Below, one piece after another: positions 32,087 to 43,389 of a DNA stretch of 64,000 nt. The position numbers were made by a program, and so were the translations under genes. This DNA is from Metarhizium brunneum (lineage: Eukaryota; Ascomycota; Sordariomycetes; Hypocreales; Clavicipitaceae): contig NC_089423.1 of NCBI RefSeq assembly GCF_013426205.1, positions 2,604,001-2,668,000 on the forward strand, read 5' to 3'. How positions within the stretch are numbered: position 1 is the stretch's first letter; each line of letters starts with the position of its first letter. The notes beneath the pieces were generated by a model, which saw only the letters and a list, made by a program, of their open reading frames with translations, did no database searches and was not told the DNA's origin.

Positions 32087-33955
32087 ATGAAGAAGAGCTC
32101 TTCTTTTCTCTTGGGCCACGCCGTCTTGGCTGACGTATTGTCGGCACAACAAGTATACGTGCCGGCAGGAGGTCCAACACCACGACCGCAATGCCCATGC
32201 TCAAAGGTCAAGGAGCCTCACTATTCCTATCAGCCCTTTAGCTTCACACTCACAGAAACTGTCCGATATGCCACATCGGTACCTGCCCCGACGGCTACAA
32301 CTACATACGCTCCTCCTCCTGATGCGGTGTCTGCCTTGGTCCCTTCTCTGTCGTATGCCACATGGGGCAACTGGAATCGCAATGCTCCCGTCAAGGCAAA
32401 CGATACCAACGATCCATATGGTCAAGCTGCTTGGACTGCTCTTTGGCAGCATGCCGACCCGCCAAACTTCACGGAAAGGGCTTTGTACAGCACAACTGTG
32501 TCTCCAACGCCCGTTGCTACCAGTGAGCTAGTGCTCCCTCCTCGAGACTACTTTGGACCGACCGACTGTTACGACTTTCCGGCCAACTTCTCCTTTGGAG
32601 TGGCCAGCTCCGCCTCCCAGATCGAAGGCGCTGCCGCTGATGAGGGCAAATCTCCGTCTCTCATGGACATTCTGGTTCGGGATTCGCGGCCAAAGTCTTA
32701 CACGACCAATGAACACTACTATCTCTACAAGCAGGATATTGAACGCGTGGCGGCAATGGGCGCCAAGTACTTCTCCTTCAGTCTCGCATGGACTCGCATT
32801 CTACCGTTTGCCTTGCCAGGAACACCAGTCAACAGGAAAGGCATTGATCACTACAACGACGTCATCAACTTCATCCTGGAGAAGGGCATGATTCCCGTCG
32901 CCACCCTGCTTCACTTTGACACGCCCCTCCAGTTCTACGGAGGTAACCTCACAACGGCCGCCGACAAGCCCGAGATTGGATACGTGAATGGTGCGTACCA
33001 GAACGAGTCCTTCCCGGACGCCTTTGTCCACTACGCCAAGGTCGCCATGACACACTACGCCGATAGGGTTCCCATCTGGTTCACCTTCAACGAGCCCCTG
33101 CTCTACTCGTACAATGCCAAGTCCATTGACCACGTCATCAGGTCTCACGCCCGAGTCTACCACTTCTACAAGGAGGAGCTAAGGGGGACTGGACGCATCT
33201 CTCTCAAGTTCAACAACAACTTTGGTGTGCCGCGGAACCCAAACAGCGAGGCTGACGTATATGCTGCCAACCACTTCAACTCGATTCAACTGGGGCCATT
33301 TTGCGACCCCATCTATCTGGGAAAGGACTATCCCGAGTCGTTCAAAAAGACTTTCCCTGATTACATCCCTCTGAGCAAAGAGGACTTGCGATACATTGGA
33401 GGTACAGCCGACTTTCTCGGCATCGATCCGTACACCGCAACCGTCGTGGCTCCTCCAGTTCCCAATGACTCCAACAGCGTCCTGGAATGCGCGGCCAACT
33501 CGTCGTCGACGTTCAGGCCGTACTGTGTCAATCAAACCTCCGTCACTGTCCATGGCTGGGACATTGGGTATCGTTCACAGTCTTATGTATACATTACTCC
33601 CACATACTTGCGGAGCTACCTCAACTATCTGTACAACACCTGGAAGACCCCAGTCGCCATCACAGAGTTTGGATTCCCCGTTTTTGCAGAGTCGGAAAAG
33701 GCATTGTCTGACCAGTTGTTCGACTCTCCCCGGAGCATCTACTACCTGAGCTACATGTCCGAGGTTCTCAAGTCCATCTGGGAGGATGGTGTGGAGGTAA
33801 TTGGTGCGTATGCTTGGTCATTCGCAGATAATTGGGAATTTGGCGACTATAGTGCACAGTTTGGATTGCAGGTGGTGAATCGTACGACGCAGACAAGGTA
33901 TTTCAAGAAGAGCTTCTTTGATCTGGTTGACTTTATGAGGGCGAGGGGGGCATAA
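32087..33955 (+). CDS. GH1 beta-glucosidase with long N-terminal extension
   Basis: This intronless gene encodes 622 residues. The catalytic domain starts near residue 165 (DYFGPTDCYDFPANFSFGVA). It carries the GH1 acid/base glutamate in WFTFNEPLLYSY (about residue 336) and the nucleophile in VAITEFGFPVF (about residue 525), so a retaining glucosidase mechanism is expected. SSASQIEGAA corresponds to the GH1 glycone-binding QIEGA block. The N-terminus (MKKSSSFLLGHAVLADVLSA) resembles a short signal peptide with a possible cleavage before QQVYVPAGG, and several NxS/T sites suggest secretion. The roughly 140-residue extension between them is Pro/Thr/Tyr-rich with CPCSKVKEPHYSYQPF and is not a known module to me. 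Most fungal GH1 enzymes are about 470 residues and intracellular, so both extension and signal are unusual. The ATG at 31952 lies upstream of the TATA box and is disfavoured. Confidence 0.92.
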   Translation: MKKSSSFLLGHAVLADVLSAQQVYVPAGGPTPRPQCPCSKVKEPHYSYQPFSFTLTETVRYATSVPAPTATTTYAPPPDAVSALVPSLSYATWGNWNRNAPVKANDTNDPYGQAAWTALWQHADPPNFTERALYSTTVSPTPVATSELVLPPRDYFGPTDCYDFPANFSFGVASSASQIEGAAADEGKSPSLMDILVRDSRPKSYTTNEHYYLYKQDIERVAAMGAKYFSFSLAWTRILPFALPGTPVNRKGIDHYNDVINFILEKGMIPVATLLHFDTPLQFYGGNLTTAADKPEIGYVNGAYQNESFPDAFVHYAKVAMTHYADRVPIWFTFNEPLLYSYNAKSIDHVIRSHARVYHFYKEELRGTGRISLKFNNNFGVPRNPNSEADVYAANHFNSIQLGPFCDPIYLGKDYPESFKKTFPDYIPLSKEDLRYIGGTADFLGIDPYTATVVAPPVPNDSNSVLECAANSSSTFRPYCVNQTSVTVHGWDIGYRSQSYVYITPTYLRSYLNYLYNTWKTPVAITEFGFPVFAESEKALSDQLFDSPRSIYYLSYMSEVLKSIWEDGVEVIGAYAWSFADNWEFGDYSAQFGLQVVNRTTQTRYFKKSFFDLVDFMRARGA

Positions 33956-34526
33956 GCTGGCCACGGTGGGTGCATTTCCCATGAGATTCAAATACAAGCT
34001 TTGTTCTCCTTCCTCGACGCGCGTACCCATCGTGCTACTGTGGCACATCAACTTTGCGCTTGGATGCTAAATGCAGCAGTACCTTCTTGCTGCATTAAAC
34101 TAAGTTCGCGGTCCGTCCTATAATGCCGTTAGGGTCGAATGTATGTTCAAGGTTGGTGGGTACATTTCAATGACGCTCATACGACTCGAAAGTAAATGAG
34201 GGACCGCAAGAATAAGTATTATGATACCCATGACTACACCAAGAAAATAAATAATCAATCCATATGACAATATAGCCAATTCGACAGGCAATTCAGAATG
34301 CAAATACATGATGAAGTGAGTCTGTATGGAGCGTGACAGCCAAAATAAATACCTCTCCAAATTAATGCCACGCCTCCGGCTCAGTAGTCTCTATCCAATC
34401 TTTATTTCCCAAACAATTACAAACGCCCAAACTTAAACCCACTGAAGCAAATAACTTCCACTAGTACCCAAAATCTATGTCCGTGCTGGCTGTCATTGTA
34501 CCAACGATTTTGACTTTCATAGAGGC
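33956..34526. other. Convergent 3' region after GH1
   Basis: This 571-bp region between converging genes is AT-rich in its second half (AATAAATAATCAATC near 34245, TTTATTTCCC near 34400). I see no gene. Confidence 0.5.
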
Positions 34527-34982
34527 TCAGTCTCGTTGCTCCTCAGTTCGTGTAAGATGCCAAACTGCTTTGCGTGGCGTGTCCTCCACGAGGCTAACAG
34601 ACTTTATTCCAGCCTTCTCCTGGAGCCCTGGATCCGAATGGAGGTCCTCCATTGTGTCGCGGACGAGCTCTCGCATCCCGCGTTCAATCTTGGTTGGGAC
34701 CATGAAGCGCAAGGACCCTGGCGAGTTGGGCTTGCGAGAGGCAACTTTTTTCGGGTACTGAGAGCTGGTGACGATGATGTAGTCGGGGTCTGTGTCGTCC
34801 CATTCCAGGATGTGACCTGGGCAGCTGTCGTCCTGGGGAGTGTCCCATTCAAGAATGCAGTGGTTTTCTGGCAAGACCTGCAGCTGCGCGCCGGGAAAGT
34901 CAATGTAGCCGTTGCTCTTGAAAATCGTGGACACCTGCTTGATGAAGTTGTCGACGACGACGGCGGTTGGTGATGCAGCCAT
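34527..34982 (-). CDS. Small hypothetical protein, 151 aa
   Basis: I do not recognise this family. The single-exon frame codes for 151 soluble, slightly acidic residues with protein-like composition and hydrophobic alternation. Features include an N-terminal helix (VVVDNFIKQVSTIF), a compact middle with VLPENHCILEW and HILEWDDTDPDYIIVTSS, and a charged helix RGMRELVRDTMEDLHSD. The repeated ILEWD element at about residues 43 and 58 is a notable internal similarity. There is no signal peptide or membrane segment. The region upstream has a TATATAG-type element near 35236-35241. The plus-strand frame over the same bases is judged to be a shadow. Moderately sure it is a gene; function unknown. Confidence 0.6.
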   Translation of the reverse strand: MAASPTAVVVDNFIKQVSTIFKSNGYIDFPGAQLQVLPENHCILEWDTPQDDSCPGHILEWDDTDPDYIIVTSSQYPKKVASRKPNSPGSLRFMVPTKIERGMRELVRDTMEDLHSDPGLQEKAGIKSVSLVEDTPRKAVWHLTRTEEQRD

Positions 34983-35469
34983 TTTTTAGAGCCGTTGATG
35001 GAGAATGAGAAGAATTATAGAAATGAATGGAGGGAGAATCAGATGTAAAGATGAAGAGGTATAGATGTATGGAGGATATATGTAGATAGCTTGAATGGTG
35101 GTGAAGGCCCCAATATCAACTGTAGATTCTCTGAAAAGGTGGTTGCGTACGTAGATACTTTGAGGTGTAGCACCGCGTGTTTGAAAGGCCAAGAGGATTG
35201 GAAAATGCATGCTATGTGAAATGGCAGTGGACTTTATATAGAAAGTGAACATCCCTCGATCTTGCCCAGTACAGTGTGAGAACTATGATTCCGTGGGGGC
35301 CAAAGGTCAAGCAGAAGCAAACGTAATTAATTTAGTAGATCGACACATTTTGGGCCTAAACTTTAAAAAGGACCCTTTTAGTCGTGACCAAGATTCAGGT
35401 CACTGCCACGTTAAATATCTGTAGAAGGACATGTGGAGAAGCAAAGGTACCAGTCAAGAAGCCGGCGTG
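34983..35469. other. Intergenic region between two minus-strand genes
   Basis: This 487-bp stretch carries the promoter of the 151-aa gene and the 3' end of the next. It is purine-rich near 35000-35080 on the plus strand (a CT-rich leader on the coding strand). Nothing else is visible. Confidence 0.5.
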
Positions 35470-36990
35470 TTAGTTCATAGCACATGCTTTATTAGTTACA
35501 GATTGGATATTTGTCCCTGTTTCTTGGTCGACATTGCTGACTCTCAGCAGTTCCTTGAGCCAAAAGTTTGTTCTGGTGATATGTAATCGCTCCAAGTAGA
35601 AGAGAGCGCACTGTTCCTGGTCACAACCTCTTGCAACATCCTTCTCATACTGGTCAAATATATTACGGGATGCTTCATCCAGTTCATCCAGGCTCGCCAA
35701 ATGTGTCAGAATGATTGTTGTCTCGGGGGAAACCGATCGTGGCTTGTTCAGTTGTGTCCCACCTAGAGCCATTGTCGGTGTCACCAATTCCCTACAAGAA
35801 CCACCCTCTTCAGATTCACAAGTAGGCCTCGACCTTTTGTACTTATTCTTGACATTTGTAGAAAACGGGAGTTTCCGGCGTCGCGGCATGAGCTGTCTAA
35901 GGCTGACGGCTGGGCTTGAATCGAAGCTAGCAGAGAATGGCCTGGGCGTACTGTGCACGAAGGCTTCATCCACGTGCACGCTAGCACTCCGTTGGGCTTT
36001 GAGGGACGATGAAGGGGAGGTTTTTGTATTCTGTTGTGCTTCAGATCTCGACGACGAGAAAGAGCGTGTGAAGTACCCATGACTATGCCTTCTTGTTGGT
36101 TTGGGGGTCGAGCAGGTAGCTTTCAAATTCTTGGTTTCACCTTCATGTCGCTGTTCTTGGTTCACCATGTTCTTGAGCGGGGATCCAACATTTGGCTGTT
36201 TCAAGGCGGCTTTTTTCTTTGTCGAAAAGGCATTGTAGGGATTGAGGTACGACAGGTCATGTGAGCCGAGTTTTTTAGATAATAGATCGTCCCGGACAGT
36301 ATTTACTGATTTAGAGTCTCCATCAAGCCTCTGTAAGCTCTCCAGTACCTCGTCAAATATATTGCCCCCTTGGGGTTTTCTTGTGGGAAAAGGACGGGGC
36401 TGGTCATTGCACAGAGACTTGGCTTGCGCAGTTAACAAAGCCAGGGGTGTAGTAGAGGGGACTGGTGGTTGTTTGCTGTTGGTAGTCTTTATGGGCTGAG
36501 ATCCGTTGTCGGCATTGGCAGGGACAGCACCCTTGTGATGAGTTACTTTGCCTTCGTCAATCTTGAAGCCAGATTTTCGAAGAATGCACACGGATATTAG
36601 AAAGTCTCGCTCCTCAACAAACCATACCCGGAGAATGTGGTCCCGATTTGGTAGCTTTACACAAAGCTGGTGTCTCCCTTTATCGACACATATTATTCCT
36701 TCAGTGCCATTCGGGTGACTCAACAAGTCATTTAGTCGTATCGAAAGCTGGTAGAGAGCGTTAGAACTTGGAGAACTCCACGTGCGATCACGACGAACCA
36801 TTTGTCTAGTGCCGGCGGTAATCAGCAGCGAAAGAATACCGCAATCGGAGCCCAACGACCTTTGCCCTTCTAGGCTTAACTCTAGTGGCTCGTTGAGACG
36901 CTCATGGTCGTATGTTTCTTTTGCAGCGCCGATCTCCACCTCGACCAGGCGAAGTTGGCATCCTAATGCAGGCGAAGCGAATCGAGCCAT
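35470..36990 (-). CDS. Fungal hypothetical protein, 506 aa
   Basis: I do not recognise this protein. It is a single-exon, 506-codon gene. Residues 1-150 look folded, with beta-rich segments (GCQLRLVEVEIGAA, LNEPLELSLEGQRSLGSDCG, HQLCVKLPNRDHILRVWFVE, DFLISVCILRKSGFKI). Residues 150-420 are polar and Ser/Lys/Arg-rich, probably disordered, with basic patches (RRRKLPFSTNVKNKYKRSR) that could be nuclear signals. The last 70 residues are again helical (LDELDEASRNIFDQYEKDVA; ALFYLERLHITRTNFWLKEL). The pattern fits a nuclear scaffold or meiotic/chromatin factor, but that is a guess. Its start lies about 580 bp from the RSC9 start, so the genes are divergent. Confidence 0.72.
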   Translation of the reverse strand: MARFASPALGCQLRLVEVEIGAAKETYDHERLNEPLELSLEGQRSLGSDCGILSLLITAGTRQMVRRDRTWSSPSSNALYQLSIRLNDLLSHPNGTEGIICVDKGRHQLCVKLPNRDHILRVWFVEERDFLISVCILRKSGFKIDEGKVTHHKGAVPANADNGSQPIKTTNSKQPPVPSTTPLALLTAQAKSLCNDQPRPFPTRKPQGGNIFDEVLESLQRLDGDSKSVNTVRDDLLSKKLGSHDLSYLNPYNAFSTKKKAALKQPNVGSPLKNMVNQEQRHEGETKNLKATCSTPKPTRRHSHGYFTRSFSSSRSEAQQNTKTSPSSSLKAQRSASVHVDEAFVHSTPRPFSASFDSSPAVSLRQLMPRRRKLPFSTNVKNKYKRSRPTCESEEGGSCRELVTPTMALGGTQLNKPRSVSPETTIILTHLASLDELDEASRNIFDQYEKDVARGCDQEQCALFYLERLHITRTNFWLKELLRVSNVDQETGTNIQSVTNKACAMN

Positions 36991-37573
36991 TCGTGATATT
37001 CGGGCTGTTGGTCATGGCTGAACATGAACCAGACCTACCTAAAGAATGTTGAATGTTCTTGATGGATGTACGGAGTACCCAGTAACTTCAATGTTATCAC
37101 AGAATTTGGCCATCTCATCGAGTTGGACCAATTTATGGAGCCAAAGGAACCATGCCGATTGGTGGTTTATCCATACATAAGTGTACATATGCAAATGGTG
37201 TGTGTGCTCACGTGGTGATAAGATAGCGCTTGCCAGCCTCGCATTTGGGCGCGACTAGTCCTGCGCCAACACGTCTCCAGTCCGTCCCTCTGGTAGTCGT
37301 CGACTAAACGACATCCCTCGTTCGGGCATTCTATCGCCTTTGCGATCGTTTCAAGATCACTGGTCGGCGTGCGCCGTGTACAGGCAGTGAATTGATGCGC
37401 TTGAACGCTGGTTGATTGCGCATCCACTGGATTTGAGGGCGCATCGCAAGCACAGATCCGGACGCGCAATTTGTCCAAGTCGTAGCGCAAGAGGCTGTAC
37501 GACGAACGTCGGTCGAAAATCCGACAGAGAACGGACACGTTATTCACGGCTGATTTGGGACGACCAAACCGCA
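36991..37573. promoter_or_regulatory. Divergent intergenic region upstream of RSC9
   Basis: This 583-bp region holds two promoters and contains GTACGGAGTAC at 37068-37078. The frame preceding RSC9 is open from 37412, but the first ATG in good context is at 37574, so this part is taken as leader. Confidence 0.5.
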
Positions 37574-40528
37574 ATGACTACGACGCCGCAAGAGGTGCCC
37601 CTGCACTCCATCGACCGCACTCCCGAGTATGAGGAGTTTATGACCAAGCTCCAAGAATTTCACGAGAAGCGAGGCACCATTCTCGACCCCGAACCTAAAG
37701 TTGGTTTGATATATCTCGACCTGTACAAAGTATTCAATCACGTTGTCGCCAGCGGAGGCTACGACAAAATTTCTGAGGAGAAGTTGGCCTGGCGCCGTGT
37801 TGCAGCCGAGTTGGGTTTGCACTCAAACAACGAAGCCTCTACAGCGTTTTCCCTGAAGGAAAAGTTTTACAAGAACTTGGCCGCTTACGAGATCAAGACA
37901 GTTCACAATAAAGAGCCGCCTCCAAAAGAAATTCTGGAGGACATCACCGCAAAGGGCGCCAGCTTATTGACCCGCACGCTTGAAAACTTCCGGCCGAAGC
38001 GAGACAGCAACGTGAACGCTGGTGACTCTGCGGCATCAGGTGACGACGGCACACCAACGCGTGAACGTTCTGCTCCTGAAGCTCCTTCAAGCTCCCGAGC
38101 TTCTCGTGGTCTTCGAGAGGCACCTCCACAGCGCGTCATCTTCCAGCCCGACACAGGGCCCAGTCGTTCGACTCGGCAGGCTGTCCAACAAAACGCTGCT
38201 CAAAACGCATCTCCAGCTCAGGCAAACTCACAGACGACACATCATCCAAATATGCCTCCAATGCCGCCCGGTGGCCATCAGGGCCGCGGGCCTTCTATCA
38301 TGCATCACCCGTCAAACTCGGAAAACACTTCCAACGTGGTGCTTTCGTACCAGCCAAAGCATCTGAAACCTTTACAACTACGAGTTGTTGCAACTCCCAG
38401 CAGCGCTCCCAGTGAGTTTCAACGGCATCGTCTGCCTCATCGGCCGGCTCTCGTTGACCCCACAAGCCGTCAGCCAATGCAGCCAGGCAGTAAGTGACAC
38501 CAAACCTAAACTCGAGTTTTTGCAGTTGGCCGGCTCTCTAACGATACGTGACGTAGCTGGATTTGATGGACCTAACATCTATACCCGTTGCCTGAATGCC
38601 CTACGATCCGGTGTTCCAAGTGAGCAAGCTTTTGCCTTAAACCACCTCGTCAAGATATCCTTCGAGCGGGGCGACAAGTATCGTTTCGACGCTTTCCCTG
38701 GCCTTGCAGAGGGGCTAGTCGACAAGGGCCTTGAGGTCGGCAGCCTGTTTTATCATGTTTGTTGGACTGTTGTATGGGATCCGTATGCAGACTCCGGTGG
38801 CATTGGTTCCCTAGACGGCAACAATGGAACACCGGATATTCTCGATCGTATTGCCAACTTGGTAGAGAAGGACCTACCAGATGCCCTCCAAACCGAAGCA
38901 CATACAGACCAGATGGTGCTGATCACAGAAGCCGTTTTAACTCTCCGCAACATGGTGACTTTGCCAGAAAATGCGGTGAATATGTCAGACTTCTACCCCA
39001 TCAAAGACCTGATCTGCATCATCGTGCACTTGCCCGCTAAGGATTGTCTAACTGAGCTCAAGCACATGGCGTTGGACATTGCGGAGCAGATTACACCATT
39101 TATGGCCCTCGATTCCGACGATCCGTTGTACAAGACTTTGTTGGAACAGCTGTCATCTGATGATCGAGGTGCAATTTTAACCTCCCTACGAGCATTGGGT
39201 CGCATCTCGATGAACCTTGAAGCCACGAACCAGCTTAGCAATGTACCTGCAGAATCCCTCCAGCGCATTACAAACTGGTTACTACTCAACGATGATGAAT
39301 TGATGGATGCCTGCTTGGATCTACTATACCAATACACAGCTGTTGTCTCTAATGTGGACAATCTTGTCCGATCAACCACGCCGGAGAACCTTGTTGACCA
39401 TCTCGTCCGGCTTTTGGCACACGGAGCTAGAAAAGTCCACCGAGACTTCATTCTTGCTCCCGAGAAAAAGCTCCCAGCTCGTGACGAAATTGCTCCAATG
39501 CCAGAAGATTTGCTGCAGCAAATGATCAAGCTAGAAGAGCCCGACCGAGTCCACAAATGGGTGAAATGCTTCTTCGAAGAGGACAATGACTCTTTTGTCA
39601 CGCAGCTAGCCGCTTGGCAAGCCTACCAGTCCGCCTTTGTCGGTCCCCTGAAGGCCATTGGCCAACCCATGATTACGCCGGCAGACTTCATTCGAAACAG
39701 TACTTCCGTATATAAGGATTCCAACGCGCAAGTCCTTCGTGAACCTGGCGAGTCACAGCAGAAGTTCATCATTCACGGGATTCGCGCTCGGCCCCGCCCA
39801 TTGAACTTTGAAGATGCAGAGTATGTTCGCTGCCTGTGGGCTACCAATCCGGAAAAGCGAAATGAAAAGTGTGGACAGTTCTTTCTCAAGCCAGAGCAGA
39901 TGTGGAACCACATCATGACAAAACATCTCGACGAGCAAGCAAACGAAGGCGGGCAGTTTAGCAACAAAGAGAGGAAATTTGTATGTACTTGGGGCGAGTG
40001 CTCCAAGTATGCTGCTCCAACGAGCCTTCACTTGCAGGACTTTGCGCGCCATGTCAACACTCACATAATGGCTACTCTTCCCAACGATACCAACAACTCG
40101 CAAAAATCTTGGGTTGTGCCAGCCAAGACTATGGCGGTTACATATGAAGAGACGATGACGGTCCGGGATGAGAGAAACCCCAACCTGCCCCCTCAGGCAG
40201 CTGGTATTCCTCTCAGTGCCGTTCTGGTGCTACGCAATATTGCGCGAAACGTTGTCAAGACCGAAGCAGAGGAGGAACTTCTCAAGATGCAAGAGCCCAA
40301 CAGCTCTGAAAAGGGTGGTTGGAACGAGAAGCTATTCCGGGCTGTTTTGCCTCGGCTATTTGAGGTTCTCGCCGAGAATCGGGCTTTGGTAAGTCATTCT
40401 GATCTATGTTATGGCCATCTCAGAAATGTTCCTGGATCGACACTAACAACAAAAAGGGTCCGTATATTTCATCACTACTGGACTTGATCCGTCCTAAAAC
40501 GCAGCCTGGGGATGAAGAAGAATACTGA
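37574..40528 (+). CDS. RSC9: RSC chromatin-remodelling subunit Rsc9
   Basis: Rsc9 is a subunit of the RSC ATP-dependent nucleosome remodeller. The exons are 37574-38489, 38557-40388 and 40457-40528, giving 939 residues. The N-terminal ARID-type DNA-binding domain is at about residues 12-115 (YEEFMTKLQEFHEKRGT, LIYLDLYKVFNHVVASGGYD, WRRVAAELGL, KFYKNLAAYE). A Pro/Gln/Ser-rich linker leads to the conserved Rsc9 helical region, beginning GFDGPNIYTRCLNALRSG and FALNHLVKISFERGDKY, with armadillo-like repeats. Near the C-terminus is a C2H2-like element, CGQFFLKPEQMWNHIMTKH, with a following CTWGECSKY. The first intron must use the acceptor at 38556: the nearer TTTGCAG at 38526 would shift the frame into a stop. 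The last exon adds GPYISSLLDLIRPK and an acidic end. Confidence 0.92.
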
Positions 40529-40739
40529 AGATGATTGTCATCTAATGCACTGATGATTCATGTGCAGGTTGTTGGAAATTCCAACGAGCAAAGAGGCTAT
40601 TCTTTCGGTGTGCATCTGGTATAGCAGAAGATGGGGAGTTCTGGGTTCTACTTGTGTTTTGGTTGAGAATACGTGTATACTACGATGGCATGGTTTTACA
40701 TGATAATATCCTTCGCAGAGGCGTTGAGGAGCCATAAGC

Positions 40740-41096
40740 TTAGGAAGGACAATTATACGAATTGGCCTGACTACTGGAAGCTGTCTTGCGTCCCCGATCA
40801 TGTTGTTGTTGTTTCAAGCCAGACCGAATCACTTGAATGATCGACAGGATAGTTGTATTGTACCCCATTACGCCCTTCAGAGCCTGCATGTAGTCCAGCT
40901 CAAATGTATCGAGGCTGTAGGCTGGGCCGGTCGGCATTTGATTGGAGTGTTGATCAAACTTGAGAACAAATCCCTCCAACAAGCCCGTATCAAAATTGGC
41001 AAGTTTTTCCGAATACAAACGCCGACTATCCGCTTGTTGCCCCCCGATACACACCTCCCATGGGGATGTCACACCAGTGGCTGGATGATTACCCAA
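40740..41096 (-). pseudogene. Possible coding relic of unknown family
   Basis: A 118-codon frame ending at 40740 has unusually protein-like composition for this region, with blocks such as KLANFDTGLLEGFVLKFDQH and MQALKGVMGYNTTILSIIQV followed by a charged tail. It lacks an ATG: the frame begins after a TGA at about 41106-41108, and a plausible CCAG acceptor lies at the start (near 41082). It could be the last exon of a gene whose upstream exons I cannot join, or a decayed gene fragment. A second protein-like frame lies further up on the same strand (41877-41620). I do not recognise a family. Its 3' end faces RSC9. Confidence 0.3.
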
Positions 41097-43375
41097 CCAT
41101 CAATTCTTCACAGAACCAAATGACAAAAGTGCTGGCCATTGCGTCAATGTTTGGCTTCCCACATTTCAGTGGAGTTGGTGGGCTTTGTTATCAGTACATG
41201 TCAAGTATGTTATTCCCCCCAGGACTTGTGGAAATACGACTACTACTAGTACTACTATACTCCGTAGACCGTGGTGTAAAAGTCGATCAGGTCTTGGGGA
41301 TCAGAGCGACACCCGCCCTGCCAGCAATTGTGGATGTAACACACCGGCAACGCAGCTAGATGCGTCAACACTTGATCTCAATGGCTGCGAGGTGGAGATC
41401 CGTTACCTGTGCGGGTGGAGCTAATAAACGGAGCTCAGAAATGTGTCTGCCTAAATAAAGGATGGACCTGCCATGTCTTCCTTGGGCGGTATATTTTGTG
41501 ATTATTGTTTGAAACTGCAGGCTGAGCCAAAACCTAAAGTCGCCCTGGCGAGCAACTCCCTTTGGCCTTGCCAAACAGGCAAGTCCCGTCTCGACATGGA
41601 GCGTAAGCTTTCAAGTACTTTATCGACCAATAGTTCTGCATGGGCCTTCGAATAGGGTCACGCAAAGCATCCCAAATGCTTTTAAAGTCCAGCCTCGACG
41701 AACGGCAACAGGAACGCTTGTTCTCTCCTCTTTTTTATTGATAGTGGCGAAGTGAGTATGAGCAAGGTCTTCACACGCCACGATTATGTTTCGCGGCACT
41801 GCTGCTGGACTGTAAACAAACGTCTCATGCATATCTTGGTGTAGCTCATTCGGATCGGTGTGCGGCTGGCCAATCACTCAAGCCTTTTCAAGCAGTCAGC
41901 TTGGGGGAGCTCTTCTACCAGCGCTAAAAGTGCGCCAAGATTTATGCACAGGGATGTGCTTGTGCTGTACAGAGTATATCTGTGCTATTCTGAGTGCCGG
42001 CTTTAAACTAGTTGTCAGAGGCAGCTTGGCAATCTCCTACCACCCCGGACCTGGTCGGGGGGCTTACCGCTAGCAAGTTCTGCAGTTTGGCACAAGCCGA
42101 GTGGACAGGTTTCTCCTTTTTGACTATTCCGCCATATCGACGCTGTTGGTGAAGTGTTCCGCGAATCTTGGCGAGGGGACGTTGTTAAATGTAGTAGTAC
42201 TCCGTATGTAGATTTTCTATACTGGCGACTAACTAGGATGTGTTTCCATTGAAATGGGGGGGGGGAACAGGCCTGTTGATTCCTTGGAATAGTTGTTTGC
42301 TTTGTTGAAGAGAAAAAAGGAAGAACAAAATTTTCAGAAAAGGGCCAATTACGCCGCCTGAAGAAATGGGCTTTTGTCTGTTGCCTCCTCAATTTCAGGT
42401 GAAATCTCGCTACACGCCCTGGGTCCGTTCATCGCCAATGTGCTCCGTGCTCCGTATCAAGACTGTAATGCGATGTGCGAGGTGTCGGGCAACATGGCTG
42501 ATTCGACTTGAGTTGTCGAGCTGTCAAGGTTGTTACAACACAGCAGACCGGGGGAGAGAAAACTCAGCATGACCACATGACCAGTGGTGAGATTGCCTCA
42601 TTGACATCCCAGCTCAGGGCGTACAACAAACTGGGCCACGGCTTGGATCCCCACGTTCCGAGCTTCAGGGTCCCCATGGGCTCGGGAGACTAGGGGATAG
42701 CTTTGACCATCAACCATGGCTTCTCGTCTGCGAATGGAAGAGCAGTAAATGGTCCGTGTCTTTTCGGCTAAAGTAATTGTCCCATGTCATGGAGCTGCTT
42801 GGCTGCTCCGGGTTTCGGTCACTGTTGGGTCTGAATCTCTGCGTTTGCAGGTACTAGAGTCCTTCTCCCCCCTCCCGGCCCTCGTTGACGTGCTCCGCGG
42901 CTGATGGCCCCCCGTTGTCGAGCCTATACGGGCCTTGTAGGGTTCCTCCAAAACATTCCTAGTGTGCTGCGGAAGAACGGATCCGCGAGCTCTCAAACCG
43001 CTTCACCCGCTCATGCTGCTGCCTAACAAGCTACTATCAGTCAGCCACACCGAGCTCTAGGAGCGGCCAGGCCAGGGATCAGAAAAGCTATCCCGAAAAC
43101 GCTTGCATACTGCACCGGAGCGCAGAGGCTATGCGCTGCGTGTGCGCAGTGAAATGGGAGGCCAACAGGTGTTCGCATGCCGTCACAAGCGGCCAGTAGA
43201 GGCGGGCAGACCAGGAGCACTTCTCATGGGAAAACAGAACGTGCATTCCAGACGTAATCGAAGCCGCATACAGCCAATGGATAGGCTCGGAGGGGTTATC
43301 AATGCGTTCATGATGATGCAGATGGCTCTCGATGCATGCTCGTCTTTCTCTTGACAAAGCGGAATTCTTCAAAAA

Positions 43376-43389
43376 GTACGGAGTACGGA
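43376..43389. repeat. Tandem copies of the GTACGGA motif
   Basis: GTACGGAGTACGGA is two overlapping units of the motif scattered through intergenic DNA here. It lies in gene-poor sequence far from any start codon. Confidence 0.7.
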
